Assembly (NCBI GenBank): GCA_023954415.1
Contig: JAMLIB010000003.1
Coordinates: 270,095-334,094 of the forward strand
Direction: 5' to 3'
DNA from: Trueperaceae bacterium
Lineage (GTDB): Bacteria > Deinococcota > Deinococci > Deinococcales > Trueperaceae
DNA: 64,000 bases
Within the stretch, counting starts at the first letter, position 1. Each line of letters begins with the position of its first letter. A program made the translations under genes and the position numbers. Below the pieces are notes generated by a model, which was given only the letters and a program-made list of their open reading frames with translations, was not told the origin of the DNA and did no database searches. This document shows positions 41,366-52,181 of the stretch, one piece after another.

Positions 41366-41940
41366 CTACTTCGCCTCCGTCAAGTTCGCGTGGGTTTGGC
41401 CGGTCACGGTTCTCGGCTGGCCTCGCTCTCGCGGGGGGAAGCTTGGGGTTCGCTGGGCAGGGGTAACTCTCCGAGAGCCCGTATGACCTGCGTGGCCGAC
41501 CCCTTCGGATGGTGGGGTGCGAAGCCCAAACGCAAACAGATTTGAGGAAGATGATATTCGGGACATAAGTCCCGCGCAAGTAGCAAGGCCTCGTGCACGA
41601 CGATGCGCAGTCGGTGGCTGCCGTGAGGGACGCTCAAAGCGCGAGGGCCCAGCATCGGTGGGGGCCGATACGAGAGCGGTAGCGCATGCCCGGGTCCGGT
41701 CTCGGGCCGCGTGCTATCCTGCTTGTTCGCGGCCCGCGTTCACGCCTCGCAACGTAACGGGCGGGTGCGGGTGTCGGAGCAGGGCTCCGCATCTCGTTCA
41801 AGCGAGCAGGTGACAGGAGTAAGAGCTTCTGTGCGGGGTCAAGTGAGAACGGTTGGACGGCCCGGGTGGTCGTCCATGGTCTCGTGTCGTGACATCGAAC
41901 CGTGCGCTGTACGGCAGCGAACGCTTCCCGGGAGGTAACG
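41366..41940. promoter_or_regulatory. Divergent intergenic region between the cytochrome c and sigma-factor genes
   Basis: 575 bp without a credible gene. It contains the perfect-arm inverted repeat CGGGAC-ATAA-GTCCCG at 41559-41574, a possible operator for the alcohol-oxidation genes. A TGCTATCCT at 41712-41720 could be an extended -10 for the sigma gene. The last 14 bp carry its GGGAGG ribosome-binding site. I see no tRNA or known riboswitch. Confidence 0.5.
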
Positions 41941-43986
<2,046 letters not shown>

Positions 43987-44007
43987 GCGGCCCGACTCAG
44001 GCAGGTC

Positions 44008-44045
44008 GGTGAGCGCCGCCCCTCCCGCGCGGGGCGGCGCTCACC
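44008..44045. terminator. Bidirectional hairpin terminator after rpoD
   Basis: GGTGAGCGCCGCCCC (44008-44022) pairs perfectly with 44031-44045 over 15 bp, with the 8-nt loop TCCCGCGC. It separates rpoD from the convergent histidine kinase gene. No U-tract. Confidence 0.8.
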
Positions 44046-44053
44046 GTTGCGGA

Positions 44054-45022
44054 TCACGGCGCTGCGGACGCCGCGACGATCGGGAGCGAGAGCTCCGCCA
44101 TCAAACCCCTTTCGGAGTTGGAGAGGTTGAGGTCGCCCTCGAGCGCCTTCGCCAGGAACGCGACGAACGAGAGGCCCAAGCCCATGCCGTCGCTCTCGCC
44201 TGCCCGGTAGAAGGGCTCCGTGGCGCGCTCGAGATAGGGGGAGGCGAGCCCGGGCCCTTCGTCGTTGACGTACAGGGTTACGAAGCGCTCGCCGACGCGC
44301 AGTTCGACCGTCGCGGCACCGCTCCCGTGCCGCAGGGCGTTGTCGAGCAGGTTGGTCACCGCTTGCTGGAAGAGGCGCGCATGCCTGACGGGGGTGTCCG
44401 CGACGGCCGGCAGGAGCCTGACGCGGCCGCGTTCATCGGGGGTGAGGCCGGAGATCACGTCGGTGACGACGGCCGAGGCCGAGCGCGTGTCCGGCTGCGG
44501 CTCCGAGGCGCGCGCGAGCGCCAGGAGCGCCGCCAGGATCTCCTCCAGCTGCGCCACGCCGCGCGCCAGAGCCGGCATGACCTCGGTGGCGGGGACGTAG
44601 CCGAGTTGGGCGCGCTCGATCTGCAGGCGCATGGCGCTCAAGGGCGTGCGCAGTTCGTGGGAGGCGTAGCGGGTGAAGGCACGTTCGCGCTCCACGTACC
44701 CCTCGATGGTCGCCGCCATGGCGTTGAAGCTGGCCGCCAGCTCGGCGAGCTCGTCCCTGCCGGCCGGGACCTGGAGCGGTCGGTCGAACGACTGCTCCGC
44801 GACGTGCCGGGTGGCTGCGGTCAGCCGGCGCAGCGGCGCGCCTATGCGGCGTGCGAGCAGCCAGGCGGCGAGGACAGCGATGCCGAGCATGATCGGGATG
44901 TCGATGAGGTCAAGGAAGAGGCGCTCGTCCTCGAACTGGTCGATCCATACGTCGAGGGTCCCCTCCACGAGGATCGCGCTGACGACCGCGCCGAGCACTG
45001 CGACGAAGACGGCGCGCCGCAC
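44054..45022 (-). CDS. Sensor histidine kinase (HAMP-HisKA-HATPase)
   Basis: A 322-residue membrane kinase. Two helices (about 4-20 and 42-60) enclose a periplasmic loop of only ~20 residues that is rich in acid groups (DVWIDQFEDERLFLD). A HAMP region follows, then the H-box FTRYASHELRTPLSAMR, the N-box QQAVTNLLDNALRHG and the G-boxes NDEGPGLA and GMGLGLSFV. It should phosphorylate the response regulator encoded just before it; its GTG start is 1 bp after that stop. Location between alcohol-oxidation genes suggests it controls them. Confidence 0.92.
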   Translation of the reverse strand: MRRAVFVAVLGAVVSAILVEGTLDVWIDQFEDERLFLDLIDIPIMLGIAVLAAWLLARRIGAPLRRLTAATRHVAEQSFDRPLQVPAGRDELAELAASFNAMAATIEGYVERERAFTRYASHELRTPLSAMRLQIERAQLGYVPATEVMPALARGVAQLEEILAALLALARASEPQPDTRSASAVVTDVISGLTPDERGRVRLLPAVADTPVRHARLFQQAVTNLLDNALRHGSGAATVELRVGERFVTLYVNDEGPGLASPYLERATEPFYRAGESDGMGLGLSFVAFLAKALEGDLNLSNSERGLMAELSLPIVAASAAP

Positions 45023-45023
45023 G

Positions 45024-45683
45024 TCAGGCCGGCCCCAGCCGGTAGCCGCCCGGCACGGTCTGGATGATCCCGTCCGAGATCTTGTGGCGGAGCTGGCTGA
45101 CGTAGACGCGCACCACGCTGGCGCCCGACGTCGCCTCAGGGAAGAAGCGGTCGAGGAGCTCGTCCGTGCTGAACGTGCGGTCTGGGTAGTGGGCGAAGTA
45201 CTCGAGCATGACGAACTCGCGCTCGGTCAGGTCCACGTTGGAGCCGCCCCACAGGACCCGGCGCGTGGTCAGGTCGATGCGCAGCTCGGCCCTCTCGAAC
45301 ACGGTGCGCTTGTTGTCCGCCGCGCGGCGAAGGAGCGCGCGTACCCGCGCCATGAACTCGCGCAGGCCGAACGGTTTGTAGAGGTAGTCGTCGCCGCCGA
45401 GGTCGAGGCCCATGACGGCGTCGCCCTCCGTGTCGCGCGCGCTCATGAACATGACGGGCGCCACGAAGCCCTGGCTCCGCAGCGTGGTGGCCACCTCGAA
45501 ACCCGCGTCGTCGTTGCCGGGGAACATGACGTCGAGGATGGCGAGGTCGAAGCCGCCGCTGGTGAACTCCTGGAAGACGTCGTCCGGGCGTTCGACCCAC
45601 CTGACGTCGTAACGCTGCGACTCGAGGGCTTCGACCAGCGGCTCGGCGATGTCGCGGTTGTCTTCCAACAACAGGATGCGCAT
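45024..45683 (-). CDS. OmpR-family response regulator
   Basis: A 219-residue regulator. The receiver domain (about 1-118) has LLLEDNRDIA, the phospho-Asp in FDLAILDVMFPG, FMSAR and YLYKPFG. The DNA-binding winged helix (about 130-217) has LTEREFVMLEYFAHYPDRTFSTDELLDRFFPE (in parts) and VRVYVSQLRHKI. It is transcribed before its kinase. A candidate target is the 11-bp-spaced CTTACG direct repeat at 47183-47199. Confidence 0.94.
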   Translation of the reverse strand: MRILLLEDNRDIAEPLVEALESQRYDVRWVERPDDVFQEFTSGGFDLAILDVMFPGNDDAGFEVATTLRSQGFVAPVMFMSARDTEGDAVMGLDLGGDDYLYKPFGLREFMARVRALLRRAADNKRTVFERAELRIDLTTRRVLWGGSNVDLTEREFVMLEYFAHYPDRTFSTDELLDRFFPEATSGASVVRVYVSQLRHKISDGIIQTVPGGYRLGPA

Positions 45684-45903
45684 GGCGTCCCTCGTGCGTG
45701 GCGTTGACTGCTTTGGAGGACCGGGCCTACGCAGGTCATCCTATATCATCGCCTCCTGGAATCGGAAGCGTTCCGTCGACCCCAACGCCGGCGGAATCGC
45801 CTCGTGCACGCTAGGGGAACGGGATGGAGGCGGAACGAAGTTGAACGGAGTCGTCAGATCATCGATCGGTGACGATGAAGCGCGTAACGCGACCGCACGG
45901 CGG

Positions 45904-47172
45904 ATGGCGCGGGTCGTGACGTCCGCGGTCGCGGCGCTCCTGCTCCTGGTCGGGACGGTCCGGGCGCAGGAGGGCTTGGAGGCGGGATTCGGCGTCGGGA
46001 TCATCCTGCCAGGACCGGGTGTGGAAAGCGATGGGATCGGCGGGGCGCTGGCGCGAGCGGCCGCGCAGGGCGCCGAGATGGCGAACGACGAGTTCGGTTT
46101 CAACGCCGAGATGCTCGGCTACGCGTTCGCGGCCGACACGGTGGTGGCCGACGGACCGCAGGCGGTCGTGGACGCGGCGCAAACGTTGCTCGACGAGCAC
46201 GGGGTGTACGGCATCGTCGGCGGCTTCGACCTTGCGGAGGCGGAGGCCCTCGCCCTCTGGGCCGCAGACGCCGGGGTGCCGTTCATCAACGTAGGCGCCT
46301 CGGCCGACGTGCTTCGCAACGAGCAGTGCGCTCCGACGACCTTCCACGTCGAGCCGAGCGCGGCCATGTACCTGGACGCCATGGCGGGCTGGTACGTGCG
46401 TTCCGGCCTGCGCGACTGGTACTTCCTCTTGGGTGACGACACCGAGTCGGCCGCGCAGCTCGACCGGATCCAGCGCACCCTGTCGGAGCGCCACTTCGCC
46501 GCCAACGTCGCCGGGAGTTCCGTCGTCGGGCCCACCGCTGATTGGGCCGACATCGTCTCGCGCATCGCCCGCTCGCGGGCCGACTTCGTCGTCCTGCTCA
46601 TGCCGGCGGAGGACCAACTCGTCGCCGTACACGAGCTGGACGCCCGTGGGGTCTCCGCCATGGTGACCGGCTACCCGTACGACGAGGCGCAGACCAGGGA
46701 CTTCTACCGCGCATGGCGAGCGGCCGCGCCGACGCTGGGCGCGGGTCACCGCATCTCGGCCTGGGAAGCCACCCTCGATGCCTACGGCGCGCGCGAGCTC
46801 AACGCTCGTTACCGCATGACGTACGGCGAGCCCATGGACACTAGCGCCTGGGCCGTCTACCAGGGCGTCAAGATCCTCTACGAGGCGGCGTTCTTCGGCA
46901 ACTCCGCCGACCCAGGCGCCGTCCTGGCCTACCTCAACGGCTCGCAGTCCGTGTTCGACGTCTGGAAGGGCATCGGCACGAGCTTCAGGCCATGGGACCG
47001 TCAGCTCCGTCAGCCCCTCTACCTCGTCAAGATCGACCGGACCGAGGAGGCGGGGTTCACCCTCGCCACGTTGGTGGGCGAGCTCCCGGCCATCTACATG
47101 CCCGGGACGGAGGTCGTCGAGCGGCTCGACCAGTTGGGCGAACTGGCGGCCGCCACCCGCTGCGGAAGGTAA
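45904..47172 (+). CDS. PQQ-system ABC substrate-binding protein (type 1 fold)
   Basis: A 422-residue exported protein with a signal peptide MARVVTSAVAALLLLVGTVRAQ. It has VGIILPGPGV, GVYGIVGGFDLAEAEALALWAADAGVPFINVGAS and TTFHVEPSAAMYLDAMAGWY (in parts), matching the type 1 binding proteins of PQQ-dependent alcohol dehydrogenase systems. It is clearly paralogous to the C-terminal half of the fusion protein at 36391. The beta-propeller gene follows. An in-frame TTG at 45841, 10 nt after GGAGG, is a possible earlier start. Confidence 0.87.
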   Translation: MARVVTSAVAALLLLVGTVRAQEGLEAGFGVGIILPGPGVESDGIGGALARAAAQGAEMANDEFGFNAEMLGYAFAADTVVADGPQAVVDAAQTLLDEHGVYGIVGGFDLAEAEALALWAADAGVPFINVGASADVLRNEQCAPTTFHVEPSAAMYLDAMAGWYVRSGLRDWYFLLGDDTESAAQLDRIQRTLSERHFAANVAGSSVVGPTADWADIVSRIARSRADFVVLLMPAEDQLVAVHELDARGVSAMVTGYPYDEAQTRDFYRAWRAAAPTLGAGHRISAWEATLDAYGARELNARYRMTYGEPMDTSAWAVYQGVKILYEAAFFGNSADPGAVLAYLNGSQSVFDVWKGIGTSFRPWDRQLRQPLYLVKIDRTEEAGFTLATLVGELPAIYMPGTEVVERLDQLGELAAATRCGR

Positions 47173-47182
47173 GGCCGGCTCA

Positions 47183-47199
47183 CTTACGTTCGCCTTACG
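47183..47199 (+). promoter_or_regulatory. Candidate response-regulator box before the beta-propeller gene
   Basis: CTTACG occurs at 47183-47188 and 47194-47199, an 11-bp-period direct repeat like those bound by OmpR/PhoB regulators. A TAACGT about 9 bp downstream (47209-47214) could be the activated -10. Confidence 0.4.
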
Positions 47200-47308
47200 C
47201 ACCGGCGATAACGTGGTGCGGCACGACCCTCGTGACCCGCCGTGCCGGCGTCGTCGCGTCACTCGCTCGCACGTGCTCGCGCTCGTTGGACGCGAGCGGA
47301 AGGAGACC

Positions 47309-48355
47309 ATGAAGCGCCCGAAACGTCTCGCCGCCGCCATCCGGGTAGGCTTGCTCGCTCTGGTCGTCGGCCTGGTGTCGGCCGCCGGTACCGCGCTGGC
47401 CCAAGACTCGTACCGGCTGTACGTCGCCAATGAGTTCAGCGCCGACATCACCGTCATCGACACCGCAAGCGGTGAGGTCATCGACACCCTGTCCATCTCC
47501 GGCAGGCCCGGCGAGGTCCGGCCGCGCGGCATGGCGGTCAGCCCCGACGGCACGATCGTCTACGCCTCGGTGAGCGACTTCAACCCGGTGCTCGAGACGC
47601 CGGAGGACAAGATCCTCGCCATCGACGTGCGCACCAACGACGTCGTGCGCGAGTTCCGCGCCGGCGGCAACCCCGAGCGCGTCGCCGTCAGCCCCGACGG
47701 CACGCAGGTCTGGGCGGCCCTCGAGGCCATCGCCCAGGGCGCCGGCTACGACGCCGTCACGGGTGAGCAGCTCGCCAGCTTCCGCGTGGGCGTCGAGGCC
47801 GAGGGCGTGGCCGTCAGCCCCGACGGCAAGTGGGTCTACATCACCGCCGAGGCCACCCATACGGTCACGGTCGTGGACCGCGAGGCGCTCAAGGTCGTCA
47901 CGCACGTGCTCGTCGGCAACCGGCCCCGCGTCGTCGAGTTCTCCAACGACGGCGGCCGCGCCTACGTCACCGCCGAGATCGGCGGCACCGTCTCCGTCAT
48001 CGACACGAGCACGCACAAGGTGATCGACACGATCAACCTCGGGTTGGACTCGCGGCCCGTCGAGATCGCCGTAGACCCGACGAGCTCCCTCCTCTACGTG
48101 GCGGGCGGCGGCACGAGCGCCGTCTACGTCATCGACACGGCCACGAACCAGGTCGTCGACACGATCAAGGAGAACATGGGGCGGCGGCCGTGGGGCATCG
48201 CCATCACGCCGGACGGCAAGACCGTCTTCACCGCCAACGGCCTCTCGGACAGCGTCAGCGTCATCGATACGGCCTGCGGCTGCGTCGTGAAGAACATCCC
48301 TGCCGGCCGGGGCGCGCACTCGGCCGAGATCGGAGTGATCCCTGGTGGTCTCTAA
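47309..48355 (+). CDS. PQQ-dependent catabolism-associated beta-propeller protein (YVTN repeats)
   Basis: A 348-residue exported protein with a signal peptide ending GTALAQ. Seven or so repeats follow the pattern VSPDGxxVYxxxE ... VxVID (RLYVANEFSADITVIDTASGEVID, VAVSPDGKWVYITAEATHTVTVVD, AYVTAEIGGTVSVIDTSTHKVID). It matches the beta-propeller protein that accompanies PQQ-dependent alcohol oxidation genes in methylotrophs and Pseudomonas; its exact role is unknown. GGAGAC precedes the ATG. Its end overlaps the next gene by 11 bp. Confidence 0.9.
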   Translation: MKRPKRLAAAIRVGLLALVVGLVSAAGTALAQDSYRLYVANEFSADITVIDTASGEVIDTLSISGRPGEVRPRGMAVSPDGTIVYASVSDFNPVLETPEDKILAIDVRTNDVVREFRAGGNPERVAVSPDGTQVWAALEAIAQGAGYDAVTGEQLASFRVGVEAEGVAVSPDGKWVYITAEATHTVTVVDREALKVVTHVLVGNRPRVVEFSNDGGRAYVTAEIGGTVSVIDTSTHKVIDTINLGLDSRPVEIAVDPTSSLLYVAGGGTSAVYVIDTATNQVVDTIKENMGRRPWGIAITPDGKTVFTANGLSDSVSVIDTACGCVVKNIPAGRGAHSAEIGVIPGGL

Positions 48356-49427
48356 GCTCTTCCGCGGCGCCGCCTTCTCCCTCGTCGCCGCCCTCATCGC
48401 CACGGCGCTCGCCCAGTACGGCTACCAGCCGTTCTTCAGCCAACCGCTCGTGCAGAGCCGCGCGTACGGCATGGAGCTCATCCTCGTGCGGCTACGCGCC
48501 ATCGACCAGTTCGACGCTCCGCTCGACGACGACCTCATGGAGCTGGTCGAGATGCTCGAGAGCGACGCCAACCGCTTCATCGGCACGCTGCGTGCCGCCG
48601 ATCCGGAGCTGGCCGCCGAGCTGCAGGACGAGATCGAGGAGCTCGAGGAGAAGGTCGAGGAGGGCAGGAACCACCACGGGTCCGTCAAGGAAGTCACGGA
48701 GCTGACCCAGCGCGCCTACGACCTGATCATCCCCGCCGAGGTCCGGAAGTCGCCCGCCTTCATCGCGGCCCTGATCGCCGACCTGACGCTCGGCGAGGGC
48801 GGCGTCGCGGAAGGGTACGAGGAGGCCATCCTCGACGAGGAGCCCTTCCTGTTCACGGGCGGCTGGTCATCGCTGCAGAGCGTCAAGGCGCTGTGGGCGC
48901 AGCTCGGGAGCTACGCCACGCCGGCGCAAGCCGCCGACGTCGACGAGATGGTCGCCCAGTTGGACGACATCTACTTCGCCCCTGAACCGCCCGAGCCTCT
49001 CGTCGGCAACCCCGAGGAGGCCGAGGCCCCGGCGCAGCGCATGTTGGGCCTGATCGAACCCATCGCCGATGCCGAGGTGTTCGCCGGGCGCGACATGCCG
49101 GCCCTGGCCGTGAGCCTCGTCGCCACGCAGGCGCAGGCGTGCCGCGCCTACGCCGCCGGTACCGCCGAGGTCGGCCTCGAGGGCGTCTACGCGGTCGGCG
49201 AGATGTACGCCCGTTACCTGGCCGGGTTCCTCGGCTTCATGGCCCCCGACGTGCACGAGGAGGCGGCGGAGGTCATCTACGCCCTCACCGGCATCCAGGA
49301 CGAGGGGGCGGAGGACGAGGAGGACGAGGACGACGAAGACGAGCGTCCGGAGGTCGCGGACCCGGCGGCCGCCTGCAGGGAGCTCCTCGAAGCGCTCGAG
49401 GAAGCAGTAGAGGTTCTGGGAGGCTGA
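48345..49427 (+). CDS. Exported acidic helical protein of unknown function in the PQQ cluster
   Basis: A 360-residue protein with a signal peptide ending TALAQ. The mature part is mostly helical with Glu-rich stretches (LQDEIEELEEKVEEGRNHHGS) and a C-terminal acidic run (EGAEDEEDEDDEDERPE) followed by a helix with one Cys; a second Cys is in TQAQACRAYA. No family is recognised and no EF-hand is seen. The GTG start lies inside the end of the beta-propeller gene, so the two are probably translated together and act in the same pathway. Confidence 0.75.
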   Translation: MVSKLFRGAAFSLVAALIATALAQYGYQPFFSQPLVQSRAYGMELILVRLRAIDQFDAPLDDDLMELVEMLESDANRFIGTLRAADPELAAELQDEIEELEEKVEEGRNHHGSVKEVTELTQRAYDLIIPAEVRKSPAFIAALIADLTLGEGGVAEGYEEAILDEEPFLFTGGWSSLQSVKALWAQLGSYATPAQAADVDEMVAQLDDIYFAPEPPEPLVGNPEEAEAPAQRMLGLIEPIADAEVFAGRDMPALAVSLVATQAQACRAYAAGTAEVGLEGVYAVGEMYARYLAGFLGFMAPDVHEEAAEVIYALTGIQDEGAEDEEDEDDEDERPEVADPAAACRELLEALEEAVEVLGG

Positions 49428-49530
49428 AGCGCCGGCGGCGGCGCGTGGCGCCGGGGTGCGTCCCGGCTCCGCGCGCGGCGCTTGGGCGCCTCGACCACCT
49501 CGCGAGGATGAGCGCGGTACTCTCCACTGG

Positions 49531-50475
49531 ATGAGCCCGACCGGCAGCGCCACCACTGTCATGGGCGGACCTGGGGACGACCAAGCGGCCATACTTGCAG
49601 ACCGGCTCGGCCGCCGTTACGGAGACGTGACGGCGGTCGAGTCCGTTTCGCTCGCCATCCGGCCCGGCGAGTTCTTCGCCCTCCTCGGTCCCAACGGTGC
49701 CGGCAAGACGACGACGCTGCACATGCTCACGACCATGGTCCGGCCCACGTCGGGCACCGCGTCCGTCTTCGGCTTCGACGTCGTGCGGCAACCGCACGAG
49801 GTTAGGCGCCTGCTCGGCATGGTCTTCCAGGACCCCGCTTTGGACGACCGCCTGACCGCCAGGGAGAACCTCGAGATCCACGCCGTCCTGTACGGCATCG
49901 GGCGTAAGGAGCGTGAACAGGTGATCGAGCGGGCCCTCGAGTGGGCGGCGCTCACCGAGGCGCGCGACAGGCGGGTGCGCTCGTTCTCGGGCGGCATGAA
50001 GCGGCGCTTGGAGCTCGCCAGGGCGCTCACGCACTCCCCCAAGGTCCTGTTCCTCGACGAGCCGACCATCGGCCTTGACCCGCAGGGGCGGCGCAACCTC
50101 TGGGAGCACATAGACGCGCTCCGCGAGGGCGGCATGACGGTCCTGATGACGACCCATAACCTACCCGAGGCCGAGGCGTGCGACCGCGTCGGCATCATGG
50201 ACGCCGGCCGCCTCGTCGCCGTCGGCACGCCGCGGGAGCTCGTCGCGCGTCACGGGGGTGGGGCCGACGGCGACGAGGCCGGTGACGGCGGAGCCGAGCC
50301 CGGAGCGGTCGATCGGGGAGGGGCCGACCGGAGAGCGCCCGAGCCCGCACCCCGGGGCGCCGACCTCGAGGACGTGTTGATAGCCCTAACCGGGAAGCAG
50401 CTGCGTGACGAGCAGGCGACGGCCCGCGACCGGCTGGTGAGCTTCGCCAAACGCGGTGGGGAGCACACGCGATGA
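49531..50475 (+). CDS. ABC transporter ATP-binding protein (PQQ alcohol dehydrogenase system type)
   Basis: A 314-residue ATPase with Walker A GPNGAGKTT, Q-loop VFQDPALDDRLTARENL, signature SGGMKRRLELARAL and Walker B VLFLDEPTIGLDPQ. It is a DrrA/CcmA-like ABC-2 ATPase. In PQQ-dependent alcohol dehydrogenase clusters (e.g. the ped region of Pseudomonas putida) an ATPase of this type is paired with a PedC-like permease. The tail has an Asp/Gly/Ala-rich insertion of ~35 residues. The ATG at 49531 has TACTCT (49518-49523) 7 nt upstream, a leaderless start. It overlaps the permease by 4 bp. Confidence 0.92.
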   Translation: MSPTGSATTVMGGPGDDQAAILADRLGRRYGDVTAVESVSLAIRPGEFFALLGPNGAGKTTTLHMLTTMVRPTSGTASVFGFDVVRQPHEVRRLLGMVFQDPALDDRLTARENLEIHAVLYGIGRKEREQVIERALEWAALTEARDRRVRSFSGGMKRRLELARALTHSPKVLFLDEPTIGLDPQGRRNLWEHIDALREGGMTVLMTTHNLPEAEACDRVGIMDAGRLVAVGTPRELVARHGGGADGDEAGDGGAEPGAVDRGGADRRAPEPAPRGADLEDVLIALTGKQLRDEQATARDRLVSFAKRGGEHTR

Positions 50476-51401
50476 ACGCGGCGGCCAACCAGGGAGCCTC
50501 GGGCACCTTCGGCGCCAAGGCGGTCGGCATCCGCTCCTGGGCCGGCATCGCCCCGGCCGTCGTGCTCGTGATGTGGCGCCGCGAGATGAAGCGTTACCTC
50601 CGCGACCGTTCGCAGATCTTCGGCGGCTTCTCCCGCACCGTCCTGTGGCTCGTCATCCTCGGCTACGGCCTCGGCGCCTCGCTGCGCGAGATCGAGGGCT
50701 ACACGTACGGCCAGTACATCCTGCCCGGCGTGGTCGTCCTCAACGTGCTCTTCGCCGCCCTGCAGTGCGCGATCTCCCTCGTGTGGGACCGCGAGGTCGG
50801 CCTGCTGCGCGAGGTCGTGGTCTCGCCCGCGCCGATGCTCTCCGTGACCCTCGGCAAGCTCCTGGGCGGCGCGACCATCTCGCTCGTCCAGGGCTCCATC
50901 CCGCTCCTGTTCGCACCGCTCATCGGCGTGCGGCTCAGCGTCGGGGGGCTGCTCGGCGCGTGGGGCGTGATCTTCTGCCTCGGCGCCTTCATGACGGCCA
51001 TCGGCGTCATCATCGCCACGCGCCTGAAGACGTTCGAGGGCTTCGGCAGCATCTCGAACGGCGTCATCCAGCCGCTCTACTTCTTGTCGGGCTCCATCTT
51101 CCCGCTGCGGGGCGTCATCGGTGGCGTCGGCTTCCTCGACATCCCCGACCACCTGCGCGACGAGCTGCGGCGCATCGGGGTGTTCGCGATCGGTGGCGGC
51201 TGGGTCGTGCAGCTGCCGGAGTGGCTCAAGGTCCTCGTGTACGTGAACCCCGTGAGCTATCAGCTGGACCTGCTGCGCCACGCGCTGCTGCGTTTCCACC
51301 AGTTGCCCATGCGCGCCGATGTCCTCGTCACGGTCCTGGCGCCGGTCTTGGCGGCCGTCGTGGCCGCCGCGCTCATGCGGAGGATGACCGCGCAACGTTG
51401 A
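50472..51401 (+). CDS. ABC-2 type permease (PQQ alcohol dehydrogenase system, PedC-like)
   Basis: A 309-residue protein with about six membrane helices: MWRREMKRYLRDRSQIFGGFSRTVLWLVILGYGLG, VVLNVLFAALQCAISLVWDREVGLLREVVVSPAPM and a large periplasmic loop before FAIGGGWVVQLPEWLKVL (each in parts). This is the ABC-2 membrane subunit that pairs with the ATPase upstream (ATGA overlap). It is probably an exporter of the PQQ-dependent system. The cargo is unknown. Confidence 0.9.
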   Translation: MNAAANQGASGTFGAKAVGIRSWAGIAPAVVLVMWRREMKRYLRDRSQIFGGFSRTVLWLVILGYGLGASLREIEGYTYGQYILPGVVVLNVLFAALQCAISLVWDREVGLLREVVVSPAPMLSVTLGKLLGGATISLVQGSIPLLFAPLIGVRLSVGGLLGAWGVIFCLGAFMTAIGVIIATRLKTFEGFGSISNGVIQPLYFLSGSIFPLRGVIGGVGFLDIPDHLRDELRRIGVFAIGGGWVVQLPEWLKVLVYVNPVSYQLDLLRHALLRFHQLPMRADVLVTVLAPVLAAVVAAALMRRMTAQR

Positions 51402-51431
51402 CGTGGGGCGTCGCGCGTCGCGAAGCGTCCG

Positions 51432-52181
51432 CTAACGCCCCTCCGCCCCACCGCGCAACGCCGCCACGGCTCGCCTCGACAGCTCCCAGAGCCGCGCGTC
51501 GTCTGGGTCTCGCGGGCGCGCGAGCACGTCGGCAGGGCGGATCTCCTGGACGATGCGGCCCGGTCCGGGGCTCATGACGAGTATGCGGTCGGCCAGCAGC
51601 GCCGCTTCCAGCGGGTTGTGGGTGACGAACACGACCGTGCAACGCAGCTCGTTCCAGAGGGCGAGCAGCTCGACGCGCATGCGCGAGGCCGTCAGTTCGT
51701 CCAGGGCGGAGAACGGCTCGTCCATGAGGAGCACGTCCGGCTGCACGATGAGGGCGCGCGCCACGGCGACGCGTTGGCGCTGCCCGATGGAGAGCTGGCG
51801 CGGATAGTCGTCGCCTCGACCGGCCAGGCCGACGCGCTCGAGCCAGGCGTCGACGAGGGCCCGTGCGTCCTGCCTAGCGTCCAGGACGAAGCGTAGGTTC
51901 GAGCTGACGGTGGACCACGGTAGCAGCCGCGGCTCCTGGAACACGTAGCTCGTCACGGGCTTCGGGCCGCGCCCGCCCGTGATCTCGACGGTCCCGCCGT
52001 CCGGCGAGTCCAGCCCCGCCAACACGTTGAGGAGTGTCGTCTTGCCGCAGCCCGACGGCCCGATGATGCACACCAGCTCACCGCTCGCGACGTGGAGGTC
52101 GACGCCGGCGATGGCGCGCCGCTCGGCGGCGGTGCCGTTCGGGTACGCCTTCGTGAGGCCGCGCGCTATCAGCTCCGCCAT
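51432..52181 (-). CDS. NitT/TauT-type ABC transporter ATP-binding protein
   Basis: A 249-residue ATPase with Walker A GPSGCGKTTLLNVLAGL, Q-loop VFQEPRLLPWSTV (the TauB/SsuB form), signature LSIGQRQRVAVARAL and Walker B VLLMDEPFSALDE. It forms an operon with a permease (4-bp overlap) and a binding protein. Members import taurine, alkanesulfonates, nitrate, or pyrimidine precursors. The ligand is undecided. Confidence 0.93.
   Translation of the reverse strand: MAELIARGLTKAYPNGTAAERRAIAGVDLHVASGELVCIIGPSGCGKTTLLNVLAGLDSPDGGTVEITGGRGPKPVTSYVFQEPRLLPWSTVSSNLRFVLDARQDARALVDAWLERVGLAGRGDDYPRQLSIGQRQRVAVARALIVQPDVLLMDEPFSALDELTASRMRVELLALWNELRCTVVFVTHNPLEAALLADRILVMSPGPGRIVQEIRPADVLARPRDPDDARLWELSRRAVAALRGGAEGR

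Noticed and set aside
41366..41940. A tRNA, 6S RNA or riboswitch in the long intergenic region before rpoD
   Set aside because: No cloverleaf, T-loop or known riboswitch core could be recognised by eye; a covariance-model search would be needed.
48345..49427. Lanmodulin-like lanthanide-binding protein
   Set aside because: No EF-hand loop (DxDxDGxxDxxE) is present; only an acidic tail. The idea is kept as a weak functional guess, not as an identification.
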